A stretch of 64,000 bases of DNA, taken from NCBI GenBank assembly GCA_003024785.1, contig PUQB01000004.1:744001-808000 (forward strand), written 5' to 3'. Shown in pieces: positions 11,563 through 22,286 of the stretch (within the stretch, counting starts at the first letter, position 1; each line of letters opens with the position of its first letter). The translations under genes and the position numbers were made by a program. A model generated the notes under the pieces. That model worked only from the letters and a program-made list of their open reading frames with translations. It did no database searches and was not told where the DNA came from. Source of the DNA: Selaginella tamariscina. Lineage: Eukaryota > Streptophyta > Lycopodiopsida > Selaginellales > Selaginellaceae.

Positions 11563-12042
11563 TGTCAAGCCATGATCCAGAGTAAGGATGCTTGACTCAG
11601 GAGCAGGACAAAGACTAGAAATAAGACAGGAGCAGGACAGGAACTAGGAACAAGACAAGGAGAGAAAGGAAGCAATGAACAAGACAAGACAAGACAAGAT
11701 TAATTGTAGAAAGACTAGTGTTATAGTAACTGATTGTACAACAATTAGTCGGAGCTTTTATACTCACAACTCCAAGCTAATCTGGTCATGAGTCTAATCT
11801 GGTCATGAACTAAAAATAGTGACCCTTATCCTCTAGGCATATCCTATAGTATATCCTGTAGGCATATCCTGTAGGTATATCTATAAGATATCCTGTAGGA
11901 ATATCCTGTAGGTATATCCTATAGGAATATCCTGCAGGCATATCCTATAGGTATATCCTATAGGCATATCCTGTAGGTATATCCTATAGGCATATCCTGT
12001 AACCCGTATCCTGTATCCTGCATCCTGTATCGGGTCGTGACA
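11563..12042 (-). mobile_element. Chromovirus 5' LTR
   Basis: Partner of the LTR at 6082-6542. The TATA box on the minus strand is at 11755-11762 and the tandem U3 array at 11836-12000. On the minus strand the LTR ends GGCTTGACA, followed by GTTTGATAGTAACTGC. I could not assign that primer site to a tRNA. Confidence 0.9.
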
Positions 12043-12047
12043 GAGGA
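12043..12047. repeat. TSD (right) of chromovirus, GAGGA
   Basis: Right copy of the 5-bp duplication. The LTR B sequence resumes immediately after it. Confidence 0.9.
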
Positions 12048-12661
12048 GGAGGCTGGAGACAAGTCTCAACCTCTACCTCTTGGAACGTGCATTCCCACAA
12101 GACCTCCCAGGCATGGATTCGCCAACATTAAGGGTAAGCTATCCCAAAGGTGAGATGTACCCTTGTCATTTGGAAGTTAGGGCGGCACAATAGAGGGTTG
12201 TGCCTTGACGACACAAGCTAGAGCTTGCACCAGGAGAAAAGTAACGAGCTCAGTCATGAACCTAGGAACCCTCACTCCTACATACTCTACCTTATTTATG
12301 TGACGAAGCCCCCCCTCTCTTCCTGTATGTGTAAGTGGGCTGGCACGGAATGCCAGCCCCTTAGTTAATGAGATGAGTTAGGGTTAGGTAAACCCTAGGG
12401 GTGTTCCTAACCTTATTTAACATGCCAAACTCATCTTAATTAGGACGTCAAAATTGGGGGTGGGTTTTCTAGAAGGTAAGTGCTACCTTCGCTTAGAGTT
12501 TCTCACGACATCTAAAGATAGCCGGCCGGACTACTCTTAAACACCTAAGTGCACTAAGCGGGGTTGTTTCTCACTATATCTAGGGTTCATCAACATAGTA
12601 TAGTAGGTAATAACAATCAACCTCCAAAGTAAAGGGTCGAGTTATAGTAAAAACTATGACA

Positions 12662-12680
12662 CACTCTCCGCCTTTGAAAA
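12662..12680 (-). other. Polypurine tract of LARD-like element II
   Basis: On the minus strand CAAAGGCGGAGAGTG abuts the TGTCATAG start of LTR B. The equivalent tract AAAGGCGGGGAGTG precedes the 3' LTR at 51411. This is a canonical Ty3/gypsy-style priming tract. Confidence 0.85.
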
Positions 12681-14558
12681 TGTCAACGTCCTCGTTGACG
12701 ACTAACTCCAAGACTAGTGTTAAAAAAACTAACTAAAACTAACATATCACTCTATGCGGAGTCAGCTAAACACATAAGTTGTATTACCCCCCTTGCATTA
12801 TGCGAAACCAAGTACTTAAGAACCGTCATTTACTAAGTCGTAAACCTAGCTACCGGAGGCACCACCTGTGACATGAAGTCACTTGGAGACCTTTTGCACG
12901 TCTGCAAAGTCTATCACCCGATGCACACAACACAGTGGTTAATTTCTTTACTTAAATAGAATTTATATTGGAGGCCTCTAGTTAATGTTGTTGCCGGCCC
13001 CTTGGTTAACAAGAAATAAAGGCTTGCTTTATTTTTTAATATTAAACACTATTGACGACTTCTATCATCTAGCACACAACAAGTAGTTTGAGTTAATCTC
13101 AAATGCTTGACCAAACGCCTTTGTGTTTCTTTTGATTTCCCAATGCTTCCACATTTCCACATGTTACGGTATTATAGCCTCACATTTTTGTATCCCTCGG
13201 TGTTTCTCATTACCCCTTTACATAAGGATCTGCTACTATACCTATCCCTTGTTTGTATATAGCTACGCTAGACTAAGTATGAGAGTTTTATCAGAATCAA
13301 GCTCTTTTCTGATACAAGAGTACTATTCGTAAACCCTGTTCTTTGTAAACATGTCGATCTGGCCAGAGGCGATCATAGAGGCGCGTGGCTATACACATAT
13401 TTATAACAAGGTCATGCCAACCTGCTAACTGCTATCCACTTGGTGTGTTATTAATATAAATTTATTCCCGATAAGAATCAAATTCAGTTAAATCCACAAC
13501 AAAGCGTGATAGCATTTCCATTCGTCTTTTGCAATCAAACTGTACTCTTTAATAACACCGACTAGTTTAGGGAACAGATAAGCTAACATATCATTTGTAC
13601 AAACCAATGTGGAAACTAGGAAATTCAACCCATCTTTAAGATAATACATGTCTTAATTGACATATTTATTGTACTCATTCTCCAAAGAGCACAACATACT
13701 AAATGCCATTCCATAATTCCTAACTCTCATCTCACTAAGTTTTAAAAATACCAAATTTCAAAACTTAGTTTTCACGATAAGAGTCTCCCTGAACTTAGAA
13801 TATTGCACGTCTTCATAACATTATATTTATGTCTAGCTCTCAAACTGATTATGTAAATATTTCTCAATAATGTACTGAAGTATAGCATTTTCACTAATTG
13901 GAGCAATTAGTGTTTTGATAAACATCTTTTTAAACTAATCCTTATTCTATAAACAGTTGCAATTTCAATATTGATACTCTCGAATGGATAATGATCGTTT
14001 TATCCTAAGCTTATCAATTAGTTGTTATTCTAACGGATATAAACTTACAATCATATCAATTTATTGAAATGTTACAACTATAATATAGACATAGTCTTAG
14101 TTTACATGAACCAAACTTCAGTTTTGAAACGGAAATATAATGTCACAACAGTATTTCAAGAAACTTTGTTCAAAAACTAAGAGGAATCGTGAACTAGTGT
14201 CTAGTTCATCTAACTAATTTAGTAAGATATTAACTTCCACATAAATGTTATCGTAACACTAAAATGTCATACTAACTTCATGTTTCATTTATATCCCATA
14301 ATTCAGCAGATCTCCCCAAACATGAATAAGATATTTAGTTTAGTACGTCGAACTAGAATATACTATTCATTCTAGACATTTAGCAATTATCAGAGTGCTC
14401 CTCAAGCAATGTATTGAGAAACTCCTCATTTCTGAACTAACTTAAAAACACGTTTCAAGTTACAACACTAAGGTATTGCCTTACCAAAGTGTAGGACACA
14501 GATCTGCTTGAGTCTTTATATTTTATAATTATGGCCACCCAAGTTTCGATATTGAGCG
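12681..14558 (-). mobile_element. LARD-like element II, internal region, 3' half
   Basis: AT-rich sequence matching about 49350-51400 in inverted orientation. No polymerase, gag or integrase motif is visible on either strand. An antisense reading frame (13123-13332) has a relative in the other copy (50604-51076 minus). That can follow from copy relationship alone and is not called a gene. Confidence 0.85.
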
Positions 14559-14563
14559 CTACA
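14559..14563. repeat. TSD (left) of solo LTR C, CTACA
   Basis: CTACA abuts the LTR start and recurs at 16246-16250. The surrounding sequence rejoins into the internal region seen intact near 49340. Confidence 0.9.
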
Positions 14564-16245
14564 TGTCATAGTTTTTACTATGACTCCTCTTTACTTTGGA
14601 CGTTGACTGTTGTTACCTACTGTACTATGTTGATAATCCCTAGGTGTAAAAGAAACAGGCCCGCTTAGTGCACTTGGATATCTAATGATGGTTCGGCCGG
14701 GTGTCATTAGGTATTTGCAAGAAACTCTGGGCTAAGCTAGCACTTCCATCTAGAAAACTCTTACCTTGGTTTTTCATGTCCCGGTTGGGTTAATGGCTAG
14801 TTCTGGTGAGTTCGGCATGTCGAATATGCTTAGAAAACCCTAGGTTTGACAGGTTAGGGTTTAGGGGTCGATGGATAACTCACCAAGTATATTTCCTCTA
14901 GGAATGAGATTTCAGTGCTAGCCCACTTATGTAAACAGGAAAACAGGGGGGGCCTCTGTCACATAAATAAGGTAGTATGTAGTGGGAGAGCTCCTGGGTT
15001 CATGACTGAGTTCGTTGCTCTTCTGCCGGTGCAAGCTCTAGCTTGTGTCGTTAAGGCACAACCCTCTATTGTGCCGCCCTAACTTCCAGATGCCAGGGGT
15101 ACGTCCCACTTTTGGGGTAGCCTACCCTTAACGTTGGCGAATCCATGCCTGGGAGGTCTTGTCGGAATGCACGTTCCAAGAGGTAGAGGTTGAGGCTTGT
15201 CTCCAGCCTCCTCCTCCACGTCAAGCTAAGAGCAACACTCACAGCTAACTAGGGCATGTTCGTGTCTTTGTCCAATTGTGGTTGTGGGTTCTTGATTGAC
15301 AAGGGTTTCCTTATTGGGTCTTGAGGGATAATTGAGGGTTCTAGAGTTGGCATTTAGGAGCCACGCTTGTGGCACTTGGTGCAACTCTCGAATCTAAGGG
15401 CTATGGCATGATATCCCACATCGGGGAAGGCAGTGTCACATGGAGATGTGACACTGGGCTAAACGTCACATGTGCAACGCCTAAGGCACGCCCCTTGGGG
15501 TTATGTCATGGGCTTGTCACCAAGGGGTTGGATACCTCTTTGGCACACTTGGCTAGGGGTGTTCTCCTTGGAATTCAAGGGTTGAACAACCTAAGTGTGT
15601 TAGCAGGAGCCCTTTCGTGTGGCACTCGCAAGGTCATGTGCTTAGGGTTATCCCAAACCTAGCCTTAGGGAGTTTGCTTAGCAGAAACTCGTGTCCGCCT
15701 ACGGCGCACACTCATGTCCTCACTAAGTACTAGCCCTAGGTCTAGGGTATAACTTAGCCACACAAACCCTTAGGGGTTAGTCGTGGTTTAGGGTACCCCT
15801 TGTCGCCCTAAAGGGGTTGTACTTCCGGATGAGGGTGATTCCTCAAGAGGTAAGTGACGATGCTTAGCTCTATCCAGGGGTATGTGTGGAACACACATCT
15901 CCTTGATGGGGGTTAGGGCATGAGCATGTCTAGGTCTTCTAGGGCTAAACCCTAAGTCAACTAGGGTTATCCCTCAAGGGTTTTGAGGGTAGACACTCTA
16001 GGGAGACTTAGGCTAAACCCTAAGTCAACTAGGGTTATCCCTCAAGGGTTTTGGGGGCAGACATTCTAGGGAGACTTAGGCTAAACCCTAAGTCACCTGT
16101 CCACTTGGGCATTAGAGTCTAACCCTAGGGATCGTTGGGGTTGTTCTAGGAAACTTAGCGTTGCTCACACAGGGTGATGACGCCGAATGGCCACCTGGCA
16201 GCCACGTGTTGCCACGTGTTGGCCTTTTGGGTTAAAACTCTGACA
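14564..16245 (+). mobile_element. Solo LTR C of the LARD-like family
   Basis: A 1682-bp LTR from TGTCATAG to CTCTGACA with a perfect 5-bp TSD and no internal region, so it is a product of LTR-LTR recombination. It lies in the internal region of a relative, in opposite orientation. It shows all family landmarks: a terminal hairpin, a G-tract followed by CATAAATAAGG (14962-14972), a perfect CAGTGTCACAT/ATGTGACACTG hairpin (15430-15455) and ATCCCACATCGG just before that hairpin. A tandem duplication of about 85 bp lies at 15935-16095. Confidence 0.95.
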
Positions 16246-16250
16246 CTACA
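16246..16250. repeat. TSD (right) of solo LTR C, CTACA
   Basis: Right copy of the duplication. Confidence 0.9.
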
Positions 16251-18240
16251 AACTCAATATTGAGGAGATATCATACCATACTTTAACAAGTCATTTATAA
16301 CCAATCTTGAAAAGATTGTCACAAATACTTCCAAAGTCTAGAATATAAATATTTTAACAAATGAGGTGATAGGAAACTTCATATTCTCATATCGGATATT
16401 GGACCATACGCTAGGAACCATGAATTATCATCAAGAAGGGCCACCAACTTCTTGAGTTAATAAAAAAACTCGATATCGTACTTTCACAAATGTTAAAGTA
16501 AACTCAAGGAACATCATCAGACCTTGAAATAGAACCAACAACTAACCCAAGGAATACAATCAAATCTTGAGTCAAGAATAATTCTATTTTTTAATATTCC
16601 GAAGGATTGAAAAATAGAACCATGAACTATGATCATCAAGAAGGAACACCAACTTCTTGAGTTAATCAAAAAACTTAATATCGTACTTTCACAAATGTTA
16701 AAGTAAACTCAAGGAACACCATCAGACCTTGAGATAAAACTGACAACTAATCTTAAGGAATACAATCGAACCTTGAGTCAAGAATAGTTTTATTTTTCAA
16801 TATTCCAAAGGATTGAAGATACATACTTTATTTGTTCTTTAAGTGCCCATATTTGCGACTATGATGCAGAGTCAAGAAACCATCTTTTGAATAATCATAT
16901 TCGACTCTAAAATGAAATCGATATTGAAAACCAATACCAATTTTTAGGAGGTACATGCACTTAAACCTCCAATGGAAATCCAAATGTTACTAACTCATTG
17001 ATAGTTCCCAACATAAGTTATCAAACTTAGTAAGTTTCCTTACTTAGTCGATAACCAAAGTGGAGAATCCCAAATCATACTCTTCTTAACTAAGGAATTA
17101 TCCTTGTTCAAGAGCTTATCCCCACATTACAAACAACGTTATAGATTTCAATATTAAAGAGTTAACAATGAAAATGCACAAGTGTGCGCCGAACGCCCTC
17201 ACTATGCAAGTCCTTCATTACTCAGTAAACTGAAAAATGTAAATGTATGTTTTCAACATTTTTTTTGTTTCTGATAGATCATAACATCTATCCCAAAACT
17301 GTATTGATAAGAAAACGGAATCTGTAAACTATTATCCGAAGTCTCTCTCTCATGATCCCATATGAGATACAACTTCAAACGAGTTAACTAAGTTAGCCAA
17401 CTTGAATACAAAGTGCGCTCTTACAACTAACTACGGTTTCACGTTATACTTTATTCAAATCAAGTTACTTGAACTTAGTAAACTATTTCACCTAATGTTT
17501 CTTGTAATTAGCATCATCAAAATATTGCGAACATTGAACAATACTTTGATGACAATCGATCTTCGAACCAACTGCTTAACATATTCATTTTATTTTAATA
17601 TATAACACTCCATTGTATTATAAGTTCATCACCATCTGCTTCTGGAGTTACACTCTTAGAAACATACACTATAATGAGAGCTTATTTTACACTTTATGTC
17701 AAAATGTAGTGTTCATTCTCATGTTTGAATATGCCCTTCTCCCGAAGTCAAAGAACACATTTAACATAAACCTTTCCCTATTTGAACACTACTATCGAAC
17801 CTAATATTGAATCTTGCCCTAAGCCAAAACTCAATGGACACTATCTGTTTTCAAATCATGTGTTATCCCAAATTTAAGCACCTTTAAAGAAAAAGAAATT
17901 TTTTCAATAATGTGTAGACTTAGGATATCATAAGACCCACCTCACAAGACTTAGTTTGTAAGTCAAAACAAACTAACATGCCATGTCTTGTAGAAGTATA
18001 TGGTAAAGTAACCTAGACAACCATAAGGTAAAATAACCTGGCATACAACTTGGGAATTGACTTCCAGTGTTACCTTTAACATTTGAGTCCATAACCCACA
18101 CACATTTATAAAGTAGGTGTACTCTGAAGAGTTATAGATCTCACCACGCAGAATTCAGACATTAGGCAAGTACTTCAAGAATTTAGAACTAACTAAACCT
18201 TAAAACACAACACACTTTAAATAGTCCTACTGACCGTAGA
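16251..18240 (-). mobile_element. LARD-like element II, internal region, 5' half
   Basis: Continues the internal region interrupted by solo LTR C. It matches 1-1643 in the same orientation and 47562-49340 inverted. It contains a local duplication of about 125 bp near 16490-16740. No coding sequence is recognisable. Confidence 0.85.
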
Positions 18241-19200
18241 GAATGGCTTTGGCCATTCGGCGTCATCACCTTGTGTGACTCAATGGCCCATATCACGTAC
18301 TTCAAGAATTTAGAACTAACTAAACCCTAAAACACACCACACTTTAAATAGTCCTATTGATCGTAGACAATGGCTCTGGCGGCGTCATCACCCTGTGTGA
18401 CTCAAAGGCCCAATTAGGCAAAAGACATAGAGTCTTACCCTTAGTCCCCTAGAGGATAACTCAAGTAGACTAACTTTAGAGTCCTACCATCCCCTGAACC
18501 CTAGAGGATAACCCAAGTAGACTGACTTTAGAGTCCTATCATCCTCTAAACCCTAGAGGATAACCCAAGTAGCAGAAGACTTAGAGTCCTACCATCCCCT
18601 GAACCCTAGTGGGTTAACCCTAGAGGATAACCCAAGTAGTAGAAGACTTAGAATCCTACCATCCCCTGAACCCTAGAGGATAACCCAAGTAGCAGAAGAC
18701 TTAGAGTCCTACCATCCCTGAACCCTAGAGGATAACCCAAATAGCAAAAGAGTCCTACCATCTCTTGAACCCTAGAGGATAATCCAAGTAGCAGAAGACT
18801 TAGAGTCCTACCATCCCCTGAACCCTAGAATCCCCTGAACCCTAGAGGATAACCCAAGTAGCAGAAGAGTCCTACCATCCCCTGAGTCCTAGAGGATAAC
18901 CCAAGTAGCAGAAGACTTAGAGTCCTACCATCCCTGAACCCTAGAGGATAACCCAAGTAGATGGACTTTAGAGATAACCCAAGTAGCATAAGACTAGTCC
19001 TACCATCCCCTAAACCCTAGAGGATAACCCAAGTAGACGGACTTTAGAGGATAACCCAAGAGGATAACCCAAGTAGACGGACTTTAGAGGATAACCCAAG
19101 TAGCAGAAGACTAGTCCTACCATCCCTTGAACCCTAGAGGATAACCCAAGTAGACGGACTTTAAACTTTAAAGTCCTACCATCCCTTGACTTTAGAGTCT
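18241..19200 (-). repeat. LTR-derived minisatellite replacing the 5' LTR of LARD-like element II
   Basis: The first part duplicates the internal/LTR junction and fragments of the LTR end (GGCGTCATCACC). From about 18410 onward a unit of about 50 bp (core AGAGGATAACCCAAGTAGCA then GACTTAGAGTCCTACCATC) repeats roughly fourteen times with length variants. The unit is recognisable in intact LTRs, for example 5205-5255, so the array arose by amplification inside the LTR. The rest of the LTR and its TSD are gone. Confidence 0.85.
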
Positions 19201-19214
19201 TCGAGTTAATTTTT

Positions 19215-19290
19215 TGCCTTTCACAAGACTTGAACCTGAGACCTTTCTGCTAACACACATATGTATTAGCCAACTTGTCCGTATGATCCT
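19215..19290 (-). repeat. tRNA-derived (SINE-head-like) sequence
   Basis: On the minus strand AGTTGGCTAATAC resembles an RNA polymerase III A box/D arm. GGTTCAAGTCTT about 35 bases later resembles a B box/T arm. This spacing is typical of tRNA-derived SINE heads. The cloverleaf does not close and no tail or TSD is clear, so it may be a SINE remnant or a tRNA pseudogene. Confidence 0.4.
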
Positions 19291-19292
19291 AA

Positions 19293-19545
19293 ATGCTAAA
19301 TTACACCATCAACAGCAAGGCGTATATTCATACGCATGTTCTAGACCAGTTGTGGACCACACAATTCTCAGGACCTCAGATATATAAACAGGGTTATAGT
19401 TCTAGGTTCTCAGAATCATTCAGCACCAATCTTCGGCCTTGTGTTTCATTTTGTATTCATTTCTTTCTTGAATACAATCTCCTCCTTTCATCTCAAAGGT
19501 TTCGCCTTGTTTTAAAGGTTTTGTCCTTTGCACAAGGTCGTGACA
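19293..19545 (+). mobile_element. Partial 5' LTR of gypsy element 2
   Basis: A TATA box TATATAAA at 19381-19388 is followed by a transcribed-leader-like stretch, and the LTR ends GGTCGTGACA at 19545. The next bases GTTTGAATG resemble the equivalent position in the chromovirus. The 5' edge cannot be fixed because no second LTR is present. A pure T tract of about 20 bases lies at 19611-19632, downstream in the leader. Confidence 0.6.
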
Positions 19546-19658
19546 GTTTGAATGATTCTGAGGTAATGACAAGCTTCTGCTCCCGCTTGTCATCGATCCC
19601 ATTTTCTTTCTTTTTTTTTTTTTTTTTTTTTCCATTCGATTTTCTTCTTCGACTCATC

Positions 19659-20424
19659 ATGTCCGAGCATGCTCTTCATGAGCAAGTTGCTGCCCTTTAG
19701 CAGCAAATTAAATAACTACACCTGGAGAATGATCAACTCCGACAGCGTGCGAATTCTCCATAGCCGAAGATCAGCATGCCCGAAAAGTTCGATGGTACTC
19801 GATCGAAGTTCTAAGGTTTTCTTAATCAAGTTTGTCTGTGGATCGTGATGCAGCCGAGGTGCTACAACATAGAACCTATTAAGGTTGGATTGATCGGGTC
19901 GCTGCTTTTTGGTTCTGCTCTTTCGTGGTTCTCAGCTTGCTGGAGAACAATGATTCGATCCTTGGGAATTTTGAGGAGTTTATGGAATGGTTCACAGCGA
20001 TGTTCAGTGACATGGATCGTGAGAGTGCTGCCATCACCAAACTTTGCCAGCTTCACCAAGGGGTATGTCGGTAGCAGAGTACGCGTCGAAGTTCCAACTC
20101 CTTGCTTGTGATGTCACCTGGGGAGATTGTGCTCTCAAGGAGGTTTTTAGGTCTGGGTTGCAGGACGAGATCAAAGACATGTTGCTGAATTTTGTTATTT
20201 AGGAAACCCTCACCAGCATGATAGAGTTGGCAATCCGTTGTGACAATTGATTGATCGAGTAGAAACAAGAACGTCGCATCCTTCTTTCTTCCCGGTGCCG
20301 TCACGTCAAGGCAAGCTTTTACCAACCGAATGCCAGAAGCGGATTCAGTACAAGCTTTGTTGTACTGTGGAGACCCATACCACAAGTTGGAGAATTGTCA
20401 TCGATGTCCAAAGTAAGTTTGTGA
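19659..20424 (+). pseudogene. Gypsy element 2 gag
   Basis: Starts MSEHALHEQVAAL, then a stop (cttTAG) and continuing frames containing MPEKFDGTRSKF and LIGSLLFGSALSWF. Further on are AEYASKFQLLACDVTW and a knuckle LYCGDPYHKLENC in which the first Cys is replaced by Leu. Several stops and frameshifts are present. This is typical gypsy gag content. Confidence 0.8.
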
Positions 20425-20429
20425 AGTGG
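20425..20429. repeat. TSD (left) of gypsy element 3, AGTGG
   Basis: AGTGG precedes the TGGTTGACGG start of element 3 and is repeated at 30581-30585. Confidence 0.9.
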
Positions 20430-21108
20430 TGGTTGACGGTGGTCAGACACCGTCAAATGGCCAGCTGGCATGGATGAGTGATGGGACGAAGCGCCGGATA
20501 AGGAAGGTACCACAGGTACGAACTGATGGCGATAGATGTCAGGCGGCGGCGTAACTAGGCGTAGATCCGATCGTCCGGACCAACTACCCAGGGTACGTAG
20601 GATAGCACGCATGAGAGAGGCACATAAATGTGACAGACAGGACTCTGTCACAAGGCAGCAGACCAGTAGGAAGGCGCCACATGTACCTAGGGTTTAGCAT
20701 TAGGTAACCCACTATATAAGCAGGAAGGCTGGTAGTGGGTTGGGGTCTTTTTGGGAGTCAAGTATGCGTCTTGTATCTTGCTCCTCTGTCGAAGATAGTT
20801 TTGTACTCAGACAAGCAATATAATATATCCATACTCCTTCTATTCACCTTACAAGTGAGGATTCCCTACTTGTCCCACTCCTAGGCTGAGCAACGCTCTC
20901 TGCCAAACCACCATAGTAAAACTCCCCTACCCTGTACACGGACCCTTGCGGCGTCTGGGTAGAGGCCATCCAACACCTCCACCACTTTCGAGGTAAGATA
21001 GGCTTGCCAGTTCGGACCCCCGAAGTTGGACGCTCTCCACAGCGTCCTGGCGACCATTGAAGCTTCCTGAGAAGCACCACATTTGGCCTGCGGAGTCCCT
21101 GACGACCA
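20430..21108 (+). mobile_element. Gypsy element 3, 5' LTR
   Basis: A 679-bp LTR with TGGTTG at the start and CGACCA at the end, closely matching 29900-30580. The first bases form a hairpin, GACGGTG paired with CACCGTC. A TATA box TATATAAG lies at 20713-20720. The primer site after the LTR (starting TTTGTGGTAACC) was not assigned to a tRNA. Confidence 0.95.
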
Positions 21109-22286
21109 TTTGTGGTAACCATGGAGGGATAGTACACACGGATGGAGTTCACTGTAGCAAGCAGAGTTGCGGCCCGAAGGAGAGCCGGGATTAACTCGTT
21201 TGAACAAATAAAGATCGACGAGCAACGGCTGGCCAGGAGGATGCGACGGGCCGGCTGAGGGAGGTTGATGGAAGGCGGCGAGGCACCTCAGTTGTCGCAA
21301 TCAGCCCTTGCCTCACCTACCCGAGGGAACAACGTAAATACCGCATGACCAAATCTTTGAGCAGCGGTAGATCCGGCACACCAGCAATAGAGGCGGTCGC
21401 ACGCCACCAACGACGAAGAAGGATATGAAGAAACCGCAGCATGTCCGGACGTCAGTCTAGAATGGGATGGATGGCAGGACGATGGAAGCCCTTCACCTCT
21501 CGACGTAGGCAAAAGTGACGGCCACGATGAGCCCCCACACCAAAGAGCAGAACCCGTGTTCGATGAGTACCCCTGAAGGAGAAAACCCCACACTAAACAA
21601 CCCTAGGAAAGGGCAGGCTTGCGACGGAGGCAGGAATCTCAAGGGGGAAAGCAACACGGATAGCGACGGGGGGTGTGAGCCGGAAGTTCAGCATGGCCAG
21701 CGCCACGATGGACATAAGGTAGGAAACCCAGGGTTGCCGTCACCCACCAGGGTGACACAGGGGGCCCGTGGCTGCCCGGAAAGAGGGGAGGAAGAGCCTC
21801 ATCCGGAAGGCCCCCGTAGGGAGGGGCATTGATTGCCAATAAGGCAACCTCTACACCAAGAGTTCAGCCAATCAGATGATGCAACAGGCTAGGGTGGTTA
21901 CTAGGATGAGAACCCAAGGCTTCGAAAGGCTGGGGTACACATGGGATGACCACTTGCACGAAGGCGACTGGACGTCGACGAATTAACGAATTGGGAGGTA
22001 CCAGAAAGAGGGGCCGCATAGTGGCCACTTTGGACAAGGGACAAGAAGGTTTCGTCCAAGGGCAGGAGAGATTCGCCCGAGCAACCAGTATCGCACTGGC
22101 CCCACAAGGGAAATCCACCAGGGCACATGGAAGAGCCGCAATCATCACCAGACGAGGGGATACCGTCTCAGGCGAGGAGGATTTGCCCCATCGATCACGA
22201 CTATCTATACATCGTGGGGGGATTTCGCACATGATCCTACAAAACCACTCATTGGATGAGGGAATACCGTCCAGCCGAGGTAAGCC
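21109..22286 (+). other. Gypsy element 3 leader region
   Basis: About 1.2 kb between the 5' LTR and recognisable gag. It is GC-rich and holds overlapping ORFs on both strands (for example 21515-21832) without any domain I recognise. Long leaders occur in several plant gypsy lineages, so this is treated as non-coding leader. Confidence 0.5.

Larger units (their letters stand above)
6082..12042 (-). mobile_element. Ty3/gypsy chromovirus, minus strand, degenerate
   Basis: A 5.96-kb element bounded by TGTCA and TGACA and flanked by GAGGA TSDs at 6077-6081 and 12043-12047. Removing it restores the interrupted LTR exactly. LTRs are 461 and 480 bp and visibly diverged, so insertion is not recent. 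Order on the minus strand is gag with a CCHC knuckle, aspartic protease, a Ser/Pro-rich linker, RT, RNase H, integrase and chromodomain. This is the chromovirus order with a terminal chromodomain. Every large domain is broken by frameshifts, so the copy is non-autonomous. Confidence 0.95.
5047..12661 (-). mobile_element. LTR B: 3' LTR of LARD-like element II, split by a chromovirus
   Basis: Two blocks, 5047-6081 and 12048-12661, together form one family LTR of about 1.65 kb. Read on the minus strand it begins TGTCATAG at 12661 and ends CTAACA at 5047. A polypurine tract precedes the TGTCATAG end, so this is a 3' LTR with its internal region to the right. The blocks rejoin perfectly once the chromovirus and one copy of its TSD are removed. 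The CAGTGTCACAT hairpin lies near 5840-5870. Confidence 0.9.

Noticed and set aside
13123-13332. Antisense ORF shared with 50604-51076 as a gene in LARD interiors
   Set aside because: Frame conservation is partial, the two reading frames end differently, and no domain is visible. Shared ancestry of the copies explains the similarity.
19215-19290. Functional tRNA gene
   Set aside because: A- and B-box-like motifs are present, but acceptor and anticodon stems do not pair.
21515-21832. ORF in the leader of gypsy element 3
   Set aside because: Low-complexity, GC-rich, with overlapping ORFs on the other strand and no recognisable motif.
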